From: Methanococcus voltae
Lineage (GTDB): Archaea > AGJL01 > Methanococci > Methanococcales > Methanococcaceae
DNA: 64,000 bases
Reading direction: 5' to 3'
Assembly (NCBI RefSeq): GCF_017875395.1
Contig: NZ_JAGGMO010000003.1
Coordinates: 62,001 to 126,000, forward strand
In this document: one piece after another, positions 36,527-44,887 of the stretch
Numbering within the stretch: the stretch's first letter is position 1
Layout of the letters: each line of letters opens with the position of its first letter
The notes under the pieces: model-generated
The model's input: only the letters and a program-made list of their open reading frames with translations
Database searches by the model: none
What the model was told of the DNA's origin: nothing
Translations under genes and position numbers: made by a program

Positions 36527-37594
36527 TTAATCTTTTAAATTCGAATCCGAATTTTTTGCCGTATTTACCATTGCTTGGATATTTTCTAATTTCGTCCTAA
36601 CGCCAATACCGCACGCAGGGGATAAAATATCTACTCCGAATTTTATACAAGCGTTGCTCATTCTACCTATTGATTCAGGGTTACCATTTTCTAAAGCAAA
36701 TGTACTCACATTACCCATAATTGCTTTACCTGGCACATTCTCAACAACTTGCTTTACATCAGTTATTGAATCAAAACTGATTGCATCACTTTCTAAAGTT
36801 TTTATTTCGCCGTATATACTTTTTAATCTACCGCAAATGTGAATTATAGTACCAGTTTGAGCATAATCCTGTGTTTCTTCTACCAATTTATTTAAATAAG
36901 GCATAGCATATTCTTTAAACATTTTAGGTCCTAAAATTTCACCAGTACCACTTGGGTCAGAAATTGCCAAAACGTCAGCACCTGCTTTTAATTGAGCTTT
37001 ACCAAATTTTATTAAATTATCTGTAACAAAATCCATGTATTCATGAACTTTTTCCGGTTTAGATCTAAGTTCTTTATAGTATGTAATTGGCTCCATTAAT
37101 GATGAAGCTACACTTATAGGGCCAGTTAAATTTGCAACCACAGGTACATCTTTGTCTTTATTCTTTAAAATTTGTATAGAGTCCAATATTACTTTTTCTC
37201 TGCTTATATTTCCTTTTTCATCTTTTTCATCGTTTTTAGTCGATAAAATTTCATTTAAATTCGTGTATTCGGTTACTGAATTTATTGGATATTCTGTAAC
37301 TCTTGGTTCAGTTGTTTCAGTACCCATTTTAACTTTAGCGCCCATTGCTTCTGCTTCTACAGTCATACAAAAAGGAACGCCGACATTTTCAAATCCGCCA
37401 TTTTTATATAATCCATATGTTAAATCCGCCATTTTTTGGGGGTCATTGTGAGCTTCTGGCCAATATATGTTTGTAATATCCATGATATCTTTAACTATCA
37501 TATTCATCATACCGCCAGGACATATACAAGGAGGCCTATCTACGGTTTCTTTCTCTTTTAAAACTGTTTTTAATCGTTCTTTAGGGGATATCAC
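36527..37594 (-). CDS. MtaA/MtbA-like methylcobamide:coenzyme M methyltransferase
   Basis: A 355-residue UroD-superfamily protein. The N-terminal KERLKTVLKEKETVDRPPC is typical of MtaA/CmuA. The Zn ligands His-x-Cys (IIHICG, near residues 250-252) and a later Cys (SPACGIG, near 326) are intact. MtaA-type enzymes move the methyl group from methyl-Co(III) corrinoid to CoM-SH. A CoM acceptor is the natural inference in a methanogen. The start is GTG with GGTGATTAT directly before it. It lies between the second UroD-like gene and the RACo-like gene. Confidence 0.82.
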   Translation of the reverse strand: MISPKERLKTVLKEKETVDRPPCICPGGMMNMIVKDIMDITNIYWPEAHNDPQKMADLTYGLYKNGGFENVGVPFCMTVEAEAMGAKVKMGTETTEPRVTEYPINSVTEYTNLNEILSTKNDEKDEKGNISREKVILDSIQILKNKDKDVPVVANLTGPISVASSLMEPITYYKELRSKPEKVHEYMDFVTDNLIKFGKAQLKAGADVLAISDPSGTGEILGPKMFKEYAMPYLNKLVEETQDYAQTGTIIHICGRLKSIYGEIKTLESDAISFDSITDVKQVVENVPGKAIMGNVSTFALENGNPESIGRMSNACIKFGVDILSPACGIGVRTKLENIQAMVNTAKNSDSNLKD

Positions 37595-37828
37595 ATAATC
37601 ACCGTAACATGTTGTATGGTATATTGTATATATGTATAATATGGTATGTTGTAATTGTAATCATAATTTTAATTGTAAGTTAGAATACTTTTAAGTAATT
37701 AAGTAAATTTGAAATAAATTCTTTAAAATACATTAAAAATAATCTAATTTTAATAAAAATATTAAAATTAAAAATAATAAATTAAATATAGTCATAAAAT
37801 TTCATTCTGAAATCAAATTAATTGCAAA

Positions 37829-38914
37829 TTATTCTTCGTATTTGTTAATGCTTAACAAATATTCTAATTTTTCATCAGTTACTGGCCATCCTATTTCTCT
37901 AGCAGTATCCATCATAACGTCTATGTTTTCAATAGGTGTTTCTACAGGTAAACCACATCCTGACATGATTCCGTAGCCTTTTTTAGCTTTGTAACCTTGT
38001 TGAACGGATTTTATAACAGCTTTTCTTACTTCTTCTTTAGTTCCTGCGTACATTACTGCGGAAGGATCAACATTACCTGTTACTACCATTCTATCGCCTA
38101 TTGTGTTAACACAATCTTCCATATCTGCTATATCATCAATACTAAATGCGTTAATACCCATATCTGCTATATCAGTCCATATTGCTTTAGTTTGACCGCA
38201 AATGTGAATTGAAACCCCATTGAGTTTTGATTTTATAAAGTCTACATATTTTGATAAATATGGAGCACAGTATTCTCTGAAGTGTTTAGGGCTTATAACA
38301 GTACATGAAGCCATAGGTTCTGCAATGCTTATGCCTACGCCAGTTTTTATAGCTGCGTCGGTGAATCTGATACAGTTTTCGAGTGATATTTCACATAACT
38401 TGTGAACTGATTCAGGGTCTTTTATCATTAATTTGGTCATTTTTTCAACGCCGATGATAAAACAAGCATTTGTAAATGGACCTACAATAAGTGCAGTACA
38501 TGGAACTTCGTCTTTTAATTCTTCATGAACGTATTCCATTGCTTTTAAGTGAATAGGCAATCTTGCATCATTGTAAGGGTCAATTAAAGGTATTTTATCA
38601 ATTTCTGAGATATCGTTTATTGCAGGCTCTAATAAATCAACTGTATCATCGTCAGGCATTTTCATTTTAGCGCCCATTGCTTCTGACAATAAAAATAAAT
38701 CGGTGAATACTTTGGCACCGTCTGCACCAAATCTTCTATAGGTTGCAATAACTGCATCAGCCAAAGCTCTTGGATCTTTATTAAAATCTGAAATTTTACA
38801 ACCTGAAATTCTTGCAATACCGTTTGAAAGGTTAGGGTTGCAAGGTAATCTATCAACTGGTTCGCCGTTTGCTTTTGCTCTAGCTCTTTGAAGAGGAGTC
38901 ATCTTATCTTTCAT
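37829..38914 (-). CDS. UroD-superfamily substrate:corrinoid methyltransferase, paralog 2
   Basis: The ~361-residue protein begins MTPLQRARAKANGEPVDRLP like corrinoid-linked UroD-family methyltransferases. The probable Zn or substrate ligands IHICG (near 236) and SGCGLP (near 316) are present. It is a clear paralog of the gene at 39209-40297, with long shared segments such as DPESVHKLCEISL and CTVISPKHFR. A pair of such enzymes next to a corrinoid protein suggests two related methyl donors or a heteromer. True uroporphyrinogen decarboxylase activity is unlikely here. The ATG at 38914 follows GAGGCAAAC. Confidence 0.8.
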   Translation of the reverse strand: MKDKMTPLQRARAKANGEPVDRLPCNPNLSNGIARISGCKISDFNKDPRALADAVIATYRRFGADGAKVFTDLFLLSEAMGAKMKMPDDDTVDLLEPAINDISEIDKIPLIDPYNDARLPIHLKAMEYVHEELKDEVPCTALIVGPFTNACFIIGVEKMTKLMIKDPESVHKLCEISLENCIRFTDAAIKTGVGISIAEPMASCTVISPKHFREYCAPYLSKYVDFIKSKLNGVSIHICGQTKAIWTDIADMGINAFSIDDIADMEDCVNTIGDRMVVTGNVDPSAVMYAGTKEEVRKAVIKSVQQGYKAKKGYGIMSGCGLPVETPIENIDVMMDTAREIGWPVTDEKLEYLLSINKYEE

Positions 38915-39208
38915 AGTTTGCCTCATGCTACTAGTAAGTAATTTTTCGTATGTTTTGTTAATTGAAATTAAAATAAAATTAAAATTAAAAATTAAACCAA
39001 AACTAAAAAATTCTTTAAATGAATGGATATTTATTGGGAGTATTTAAAATATGTAAAATATGGATTTAAATTGTTTAAATTACTATTGAATTAATATTTA
39101 GGAGTATTAATGTTATATTTAAAGATTGAGAGACTTAAATAATAACAATATATGTTAAACCAATAATTTTTTTAATCATTATTTTGATTTTTGATTTTTG
39201 ATTTTAAA

Positions 39209-40297
39209 TTACTCGTATTTTGTAATAGCCATTAATTTTTCTAATTTTTCATCAGTTACTGGCCATCCTACTTCCCTTACTGTATCCATCATCGTTTGTA
39301 TGTTTTCAATAGGGGCTTCTACAGGTAAACTACATCCTGACATTATAATAAAGCCTTTTTTAGCCTTGTAACCTTCTTTAATACTTTTTAAAGTTGCTTT
39401 TCTAACTTGTTCTTTGGTTCCTGCAAACATCACTGCAGAAGGGTCGACGTTACCGGCTACAGCCATTTTATCGCCCACTCTATCAGCACAAAGTTTTAAA
39501 TCAGCAATATCGTCAATACTTAATACATTGACACCCATATCTACCAAATCATCCCATATTGGATCAGTTTTACCGCAGATGTGTAATACAATATTTCCTA
39601 CACCTTTTGATTTCATATAATCAATCAAACGTTTAAGGTATGGTGCGGAATAATTTCTAAAGTGTTTAGGGCTTATTACAGTACAAGAAGATAATGGTTC
39701 TGAAATTGTAACACCCACGCCTTGTTCCAAAGCCGCGTCAGTTAATTTCATGCAGCTTTTTAATGAAATTTCGCATAACTTGTGAACTGATTCAGGGTCT
39801 TTTAATAACATTTTAGTCATTTTTTCGATGCCTATTAAAAAGAAGGCATTTGTAAATGGACCAACAACTGAAGCCGTTACTGAAACTTCGTCGCCAATTT
39901 CATCCTTAACTTTTTTCATGGCCCTTAAATGTACAGGTATTCTGCCATCGTTGTACGGGTCGATTATCTTTAAATCGTCTATTTTTGAAATATCGTCAAT
40001 TGCAGGTTCTTCCAAATCTGCAGTGTTATCTTCAGGTTTATTAACCTTTGCACCCATTGCTTCAGCTATTAAGAACAAATCGGTAAAAACTCTTGTACCA
40101 TCCATTCCAAACATCTTGTAAGATTTTATAACAGCATCCGCTAAAGCATCAGAATTACTATTAAACTCTGAAATTTTGTACCCTGCAATTCTTGCAATAC
40201 CATTTCCAATGTTTGGGTTACAAGGTAACCTATCAATTGGTTCACCGTTTGCTTTTGCCTTGGCTCTTTGAGCAGGGGTCATTTTGTCGCTAATCAT
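39209..40297 (-). CDS. UroD-superfamily substrate:corrinoid methyltransferase, paralog 1
   Basis: The 362-residue paralog of the next gene has the same N-terminal signature and the ligand motifs LHICGK (near 237) and SGCSLP (near 317). It starts 100 nt after the corrinoid-protein gene ends. B-component proteins of this superfamily demethylate O- or S-methyl compounds onto Co(I) corrinoid; the actual donor is unknown. Replacement of SGCG by SGCS next to the ligand Cys is one visible difference between the paralogs. GTGATATAG precedes the ATG. Confidence 0.8.
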   Translation of the reverse strand: MISDKMTPAQRAKAKANGEPIDRLPCNPNIGNGIARIAGYKISEFNSNSDALADAVIKSYKMFGMDGTRVFTDLFLIAEAMGAKVNKPEDNTADLEEPAIDDISKIDDLKIIDPYNDGRIPVHLRAMKKVKDEIGDEVSVTASVVGPFTNAFFLIGIEKMTKMLLKDPESVHKLCEISLKSCMKLTDAALEQGVGVTISEPLSSCTVISPKHFRNYSAPYLKRLIDYMKSKGVGNIVLHICGKTDPIWDDLVDMGVNVLSIDDIADLKLCADRVGDKMAVAGNVDPSAVMFAGTKEQVRKATLKSIKEGYKAKKGFIIMSGCSLPVEAPIENIQTMMDTVREVGWPVTDEKLEKLMAITKYE

Positions 40298-40397
40298 CTA
40301 TATCACAATCTAATTAGATTTAATTACTTAATTATTAAATTAAATGCTAATGCTAAATATTACTATCAATTTTAAACTTAAAAATAAATTCAAAAAA

Positions 40398-41069
40398 TTA
40401 ATTTAATTTTGAATCTTTTAATTTTGAAACTAATTCTTTTGCAATTCTTGCAGATTTTGAAGCTTCAGGAGCATAACCGTCTGCGCCAATTTTATCAGCA
40501 AAGCTTTGTGAGATAGGACCGCCACCAACCATTACGATGGTATTGTCTTTCATTTTTTGTTCTTTTAAGATGTCAATAACAACTTTCATGTTATCCATTG
40601 TAGTTGTCATAAGTGTTGACAATCCGATTACATCTGCATTTACTTCTTTAGCTTTCTCTACGAATTCAATAGGTGGTACATCCCTACCTAAATCGTAAAC
40701 TTCGAAACCTTGTGTTTCTAACATTATTTTAAACAAGTTTTTACCGATGTCGTGAGTATCCCCTTCTACAACACCTACTACTGCTTTCATTTTTTCATCA
40801 TTTTCTGAATATTTTAAATGAGGTTTTAAAATATCCAACCCTTTGTACATCGCGTCAGAACATACTAATAATTCAGGTATGAAGTATTCCTCTTCTTCGT
40901 ACATAACACCTGCTCTATTCATTCCATCTGCTAATCCTTTTGAAATTCCTTCAAATGCGTCGTATCCATTTTTAATATATGCTTCAGATAATTCTTCTGT
41001 TAAATCTTCATCCATTTCTAAAACGGCATCTGAAAGTTGCTTTATCATATTTTCTTGTGACTCTGTCAT
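40398..41069 (-). CDS. Methyltransferase cognate corrinoid protein
   Basis: The 223-residue protein has the two-part MtaC/MtbC/MttC layout: a helical cap domain (~1-90) and a B12-binding Rossmann domain (~94-220). The cobalt-ligand motif DTHDIG is at residues 104-109 (His106 as lower axial ligand), followed by LSTLMTTTM and VGGGPIS. It would shuttle the methyl group between the UroD-type donors and the MtaA-type enzyme. The ATG at 41069 is used (GAGGCCAAAT); an ATG at 41081 precedes that site. First large gene of the locus. Confidence 0.92.
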   Translation of the reverse strand: MTESQENMIKQLSDAVLEMDEDLTEELSEAYIKNGYDAFEGISKGLADGMNRAGVMYEEEEYFIPELLVCSDAMYKGLDILKPHLKYSENDEKMKAVVGVVEGDTHDIGKNLFKIMLETQGFEVYDLGRDVPPIEFVEKAKEVNADVIGLSTLMTTTMDNMKVVIDILKEQKMKDNTIVMVGGGPISQSFADKIGADGYAPEASKSARIAKELVSKLKDSKLN

Positions 41070-41494
41070 ATTTGGCCTCATATATTAAGATTTTTAATAG
41101 GGTAATCATATTTATTAATGTTTAGATTATAGCACCCCATATTATGGTAATCAATATATTTATAATTTTCATTAGAAAACATAATATCGAATAAGGATGT
41201 AAAGAAATCTATTAAGAAGTACTTTAATTAAAATAAAGTTAGTTTTAATATATTTTTAAAAATGATAATATTTGAGGGATTAAATCGTCAAAAAATAGGA
41301 TAAACTATAAAGAAATTATTGAGATTAGTATATTTAAATAAACAAATACTATTAGTTAAAATTTAAAAATACGGAATAAATAATAAGTTAATAATATTGT
41401 AATATAACAAATAGATTATTTATTTTGTATAGAACAATATTAGTAAGTCATGTAATGGTATAATTAACTAATTAATCAATAGTTAAGTAATTAA
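41070..41494. other. 425-nt control region upstream of the corrinoid-protein gene
   Basis: No gene is seen. It carries one copy (41319-41341) of a 23-nt exact direct repeat whose other copy precedes the regulator gene. It also has a spaced TTTGA / TCAAA pair (41271-41275 and 41288-41292). The corrinoid-protein promoter must lie here. Confidence 0.55.
41319..41341. repeat. 23-nt direct repeat, copy 1 (palindromic core TATTTAAATA)
   Basis: This sequence is identical over 23 nt to 41781-41803. The core TATTTAAATA is self-complementary and could be a TATA box or an operator. The two copies flank the small Cys-rich gene in the same orientation. Confidence 0.75.
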
Positions 41495-41644
41495 TTAATT
41501 GTCACAACAATTGCAGAGTTTTGCCATACAGTATACGGGAGTACCGCCTTCTAAATGTGCATTAATACAGTCTTTACAGTTACCATAGTGAGGACACTCT
41601 GTGTTAGGGCAATTACAATTTTCATTCTTTATACAACATTCCAT
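41495..41644 (-). CDS. Small Cys-rich protein, 49 residues
   Basis: The predicted protein is 49 residues with 10 Cys, starting MECCIKNENCNCPNTECPHY and ending CNCCDN. The pattern of Cys pairs resembles small Cys-rich proteins of the DUF6485 type found in anaerobes, which are presumed metal binders; that match is by eye only. A perfect GGTGAAATT site precedes the ATG, so I consider it real. It lies between the regulator and the corrinoid protein of the methyl-transfer locus. A Zn, Co or Fe-S binding accessory role is possible but unproven. Confidence 0.72.
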   Translation of the reverse strand: MECCIKNENCNCPNTECPHYGNCKDCINAHLEGGTPVYCMAKLCNCCDN

Positions 41645-41704
41645 AATTTCACCAAAATATTTTTTATATTTCAATATTATTCATTTATTTTTAAAATTTT
41701 CTTG

Positions 41705-41740
41705 ATTTGAAATATCAAATACTTGAATTATATATTCAAG
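41705..41740. promoter_or_regulatory. Tandem inverted repeats with TTGA half-sites
   Basis: ATTTGA-aata-TCAAAT (41705-41720) is followed one base later by CTTGAAT-tatat-ATTCAAG (41722-41740). They lie in the 259-nt divergent promoter between the Cys-rich gene and the regulator. Shared TTGA/TCAA half-sites suggest cooperative binding of one regulator. Confidence 0.45.
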
Positions 41741-41780
41741 GAAGTACACATATACTTAATTGTCAGCGAAATATTCAATT

Positions 41781-41803
41781 TTGAGATTAGTATATTTAAA
41801 TAA
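41781..41803. repeat. 23-nt direct repeat, copy 2, upstream of the regulator
   Basis: This is an exact copy of 41319-41341, about 100 nt before the regulator ATG at 41904. That is a sensible position for a TATA-type promoter or autoregulatory site with a leader of moderate length. Confidence 0.75.
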
Positions 41804-41903
41804 CCCTATTAAAATATTAGATATTATAAAATTATAGAATAAAATATTAAATTTAAAAATAAAATAAACTTAAAATAATTGATATCAAAATCTCGGGTAG
41901 ACT

Positions 41904-42665
41904 ATGAAACAAGAACGAGAATACAATTCAGACTATGAATCAATAAAAGATATTAAAAAAGATATAGTAACGTTATATGGGAAATTAAATAAATTAATAG
42001 AAAATATGGAGTTAACTACACTTGAAGAAGATGAAGGTGGCAAAAAAAGTATAATAAGCGATTTTAAGAATAATGAATATAAGGAAGATAAAGAAGATAA
42101 TGACGATGAATTATACATAAATATTCAGAATGAAGAAAAGTTGAAAAAAAAGTATATGGGAGAGTTTAAAAAATTTTTAAAGAAAAACAAATTTTTAGAC
42201 TTTGAAGGTGAAAGCCCCGATGAGATCATAGAACATTATAAACATAGAAGTACACTTAGCAAAAAAATACCACTATTTAACAAAGAATGTAACTATGAAA
42301 ATAGTGACGCCCTTGAAAAACAGCACGCACTTATAAAATCATTAGGCGTTAAAGATACGGAAAATGAAATCAAAGAATTTATAAATATAGGGGAAAAAGA
42401 AACCTACGAAATATTAGAACCAATTTCAAACATTCACAGGTTAAAAATTGCAAAATCACTATTATATGCAAATCATAGTTTTTCAGAACTTTCAAACATT
42501 ACAGGACTAAAATCTGGCAATTTATTATTCCATTTACAAAAACTGCAAAATTCGGGTATTATATTTCAAAAATTCGAAAAAGGAAATTACTATTTATCAA
42601 AAAAAGGAGAATATATTATAAAATCGCTTTTTAAAATTGTAAACGTATCTAAATTACTAGAATGA
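41904..42665 (+). CDS. Winged-helix regulator divergent from the methyl-transfer genes
   Basis: The 253-residue protein has an N-terminal acidic, helical region (~1-70, poly-Glu/Asp/Lys), a middle domain that I do not recognise, and a C-terminal ArsR-like winged helix (~170-250). The winged helix runs LYANHSFSELSNITGLKSGN, then LLFHLQKLQNSGIIF and a wing ending in KKGEYI. It is the only gene of the locus on the plus strand and faces away from the Cys-rich and corrinoid genes. That geometry suggests it regulates them. GGGTAGACT precedes the ATG. Confidence 0.75.
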   Translation: MKQEREYNSDYESIKDIKKDIVTLYGKLNKLIENMELTTLEEDEGGKKSIISDFKNNEYKEDKEDNDDELYINIQNEEKLKKKYMGEFKKFLKKNKFLDFEGESPDEIIEHYKHRSTLSKKIPLFNKECNYENSDALEKQHALIKSLGVKDTENEIKEFINIGEKETYEILEPISNIHRLKIAKSLLYANHSFSELSNITGLKSGNLLFHLQKLQNSGIIFQKFEKGNYYLSKKGEYIIKSLFKIVNVSKLLE

Positions 42666-42808
42666 ACTAAATAAGTTAAATATATTGGATATAATATAGA
42701 TTAGATCATACATTACTATATAGATTAGATTACGTGATAAAAAAAATAATAATAATTTGGAAAATAAGTTATATAAAAAAGATAATCAAATATAAAATAA
42801 CTATTCAA

Positions 42809-42964
42809 TTATTTTTTAAGGTTTTTTCTTCTCCAGTTTCTCATTTTTGGGTGGCTTCTTACTGCACCTTTTGTTTTAGCTACTGCGAATAAAGGTACTC
42901 TTCTGTTTTGATTTAAAGCTTTAGCCAATCTTATTTTTTTACCTAATGGTTTATTGCTTGCCAT
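42809..42964 (-). CDS. rpl39e: Ribosomal protein L39e
   Basis: The protein has 51 residues, [20 protein letters not shown] at the N terminus and [13 protein letters not shown] at the C terminus. This is the very basic, highly conserved L39e of archaea and eukaryotes, which lines the peptide exit tunnel. It starts 5 nt after the upstream PP-loop ATPase gene ends. GAGGTGAATTTT precedes the ATG. In many archaea L31e follows; here a convergent regulator gene follows, so the usual string is interrupted. Confidence 0.95.
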   Translation of the reverse strand: MASNKPLGKKIRLAKALNQNRRVPLFAVAKTKGAVRSHPKMRNWRRKNLKK

Positions 42965-42969
42965 AAAAT

Positions 42970-43590
42970 TCACCTCTTTTTTAATCCGACCACTCTTGAT
43001 TGGATGTGTTTAGGGAAGTAATCCAAAGGATTTTCGCCTCTTGACCTCAATACTGCCCTTATTTCGGTTTCATAATCCGATTTTAAGAGTTCTTCACTCT
43101 CTTTTTCTGAAATTTCGAAATAATTATTAACAAGATTTCTTAAAGTTTTATGTCCGAAACCCATAAGTGGAGTTATATACTGAATATTCTTTCTCATCTC
43201 TAAACTTTGAACTTCTGCGTGGCTTAACTTAGGGACTCTGTCGTCTCTCCTCGTACCATCTGCAATAACCTCAAAATCATCAGAAATAATATTCAATGTT
43301 TCTTTGTGAATGTATTGTATTCCATTTGATGGGAATCCATCATTTAAGATAATATCAACAGATTTTTCAAGAATTTCGCTATCCAAGCTTATAACCTTAT
43401 GAGAATAATTTAATATTTTAGCAGTATTTTGAGCATGAATATAGGAATCCAAAACTCCAAAATTTATGGTCACTAATTCTATATCGTATCCTAGATTATT
43501 TAGAATTATAGCCGATAAGGAACTATCTTTACCGCCGCTAAACAATACATGGGCCTTACTATCCATATTATTGGTATTAATTGCATCCAT
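42970..43590 (-). CDS. PP-loop superfamily ATP-pyrophosphatase-type protein
   Basis: A 206-residue soluble protein with the PP-loop motif SGGKDSS near residues 18-24 and a conserved ADGTRRDDR segment. PP-loop enzymes adenylate carbonyls, as in tRNA thiolation or amidation; the substrate of this archaeal family is not known to me. Its fixed place between the PDCD5-like gene and L39e suggests a translation-related job. It starts 12 nt after the PDCD5-like gene ends. TTGTGAGACA precedes the ATG. Confidence 0.82.
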   Translation of the reverse strand: MDAINTNNMDSKAHVLFSGGKDSSLSAIILNNLGYDIELVTINFGVLDSYIHAQNTAKILNYSHKVISLDSEILEKSVDIILNDGFPSNGIQYIHKETLNIISDDFEVIADGTRRDDRVPKLSHAEVQSLEMRKNIQYITPLMGFGHKTLRNLVNNYFEISEKESEELLKSDYETEIRAVLRSRGENPLDYFPKHIQSRVVGLKKR

Positions 43591-43602
43591 TGTCTCACAA
43601 AG

Positions 43603-43956
43603 TTAACGTCTTGTTATGCTGAAACTTCTTTTAGGTTTAGCGCTTTCATGAATTTTATCAAGAATAACTCTAAAGTTGTTATCGTCTAAAGGAATAGGCA
43701 ATCTTCCAGATTGTGCTAATTGAATTAATTGGTACTCAACTTGTTCTGCAAATTGAGGTTTTGCCATTTTTATCCTTGCCAATCTTGACCTTGCTTCCTC
43801 AGATAATATTTGTCTCATTATCTTTTGTTTTTGCATTTCTTGTTGTGCCCTTTGTTCTTCAAGTTGCTGTTGCATTTGTGCTTGAGCTTCAGGGTCATTC
43901 TGAATTCTTTGTTGCATTTCTGCTAACTTTTGCCTTTTTATCTCTTCAGGATCCAT
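43603..43956 (-). CDS. PDCD5/TFAR19-like DNA-binding protein
   Basis: A 117-residue helical protein of the archaeal PDCD5 family. A charged Gln-rich N-terminal helix (QRIQNDPEAQAQMQQQLEEQ) leads into the conserved core (SRLARIKMAKPQFAEQVE) and ends KRSFSITRR. Family members bind nucleic acid, and in archaea the gene sits with S19e and L39e genes, as here. The ATG at 43956 follows GGTGATTAT; an upstream GTG at 43974 precedes that site. Confidence 0.9.
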   Translation of the reverse strand: MDPEEIKRQKLAEMQQRIQNDPEAQAQMQQQLEEQRAQQEMQKQKIMRQILSEEARSRLARIKMAKPQFAEQVEYQLIQLAQSGRLPIPLDDNNFRVILDKIHESAKPKRSFSITRR

Positions 43957-44208
43957 ATAATCACCAACTACCAATCAATAATTGCATAATATTGAATTTA
44001 TTATGTTACATTAATATAATTATACCGTAACTCTTGTATTATAATTATCTATGTAACTATATAATATTAGCCATTTAAATAATTAAAAGCTTTAAAGTTG
44101 TAATTACATATTTGCTAATATTATGGCAGTATTTTAAATTTAAAAGTTTATTTAAATGTTTAATTAAAAATTTAAATTTAAATGCAATCATTTTGTAGTG
44201 TTGAATAA

Positions 44209-44634
44209 TTATTCGTTTGAAGCGTCTGAAACTTTTTTAGCTACGTTGTCTAATAATGCGTGTCCTTTTGGTGAAATGATTCTACCGCCATTTTCAGCTT
44301 TTAAGATTAACTCTTTTGCTTCTAATGCCTGTAAAGCTTTTCTGATGATGTTACCGCTACCTTTTACAAATCTTTCAGGAGCACATCCTCTGTTTTTTCT
44401 TCCGCCGTAAGCACTTCTTAATCTTTCAACGCCAACTGGTCCGTTCATGTTAACTTTTCTTAAGATTGAAGCACATCTTACAAACCACCAGTCTGAATCG
44501 TCTGGTCTTCTTTCTTTGTGTGCACCTGTTTTAACATATAATGCCCATTCTGGCTCTTGAACGCCCATTTCTTTTAATTCTTCTGCTAATTTTTCAATTA
44601 ATTCGTTTGGAGATACTTCGTAAACTGTTACCAT
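44209..44634 (-). CDS. rps19e: Ribosomal protein S19e
   Basis: The 141-residue S19e (MVTVYEVSPNELIEKLAEEL, then YVKTGAHKERRPDDSDWWFV, and YGGRKNRGCAPERFVKGSG) is a component of the small ribosomal subunit in archaea and eukaryotes. It is the first gene of the S19e, PDCD5, PP-loop and L39e series, separated by 252 nt from PDCD5. AGAGGTGTTTAC precedes the ATG at 44634. A hairpin lies 25-55 nt upstream of the start and a duplicated 17-nt element further up. Confidence 0.95.
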   Translation of the reverse strand: MVTVYEVSPNELIEKLAEELKEMGVQEPEWALYVKTGAHKERRPDDSDWWFVRCASILRKVNMNGPVGVERLRSAYGGRKNRGCAPERFVKGSGNIIRKALQALEAKELILKAENGGRIISPKGHALLDNVAKKVSDASNE

Positions 44635-44658
44635 GTAAACACCTCTTTTTCTAATATG

Positions 44659-44690
44659 ATCCATCGTTCGAATAGCTGACGATCATGGAT
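44659..44690 (-). promoter_or_regulatory. Hairpin in the S19e leader
   Basis: The arms ATCCATCGT and ACGATCATGGAT pair over 6 + 3 bp with a 3-nt bulge and an 11-nt loop. The structure ends just before the S19e binding site. A leader hairpin before a ribosomal protein gene could be a target for feedback control, which is inference. Confidence 0.4.
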
Positions 44691-44841
44691 TCGTAGAACT
44701 AATAAATATATTATTAATCTTTCCTAAATACCGAGCAGTTTTACTATGTAGTACAAGTATATAATAGTTTCCCCCATCTAATAATAGTGATATAATATTG
44801 ATATAATTGAGATATAATGGACATACACCAAATTATAAGCC

Positions 44842-44887
44842 ATTATCTGATAAATTAAGCTTTGATAGCTATTATCTGATAAATTAA
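44842..44887. repeat. Duplicated 17-nt element with palindrome TTATCTGATAA
   Basis: Two exact copies of ATTATCTGATAAATTAA start 29 bp apart, roughly 210-250 bp upstream of S19e. The centre is a symmetrical 11-mer. It looks like a pair of binding sites, but the controlled gene is uncertain. Confidence 0.6.

Noticed and set aside
39121-39145. Possible third copy of the 23-nt repeat (TTGAGA ... TTAAATAA)
   Set aside because: Only the ends match, with a shorter middle; too weak to count in A/T-rich DNA.
37829-40297. Annotation as uroporphyrinogen decarboxylases of tetrapyrrole synthesis
   Set aside because: Each has HxC and later Cys ligands and lies beside a corrinoid protein, an MtaA-like enzyme and an activator, so a methyltransferase role fits better.
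44664-44671. GTTCGAAT considered as a tRNA T-loop
   Set aside because: There is no acceptor or anticodon stem around it and no cloverleaf can be drawn.
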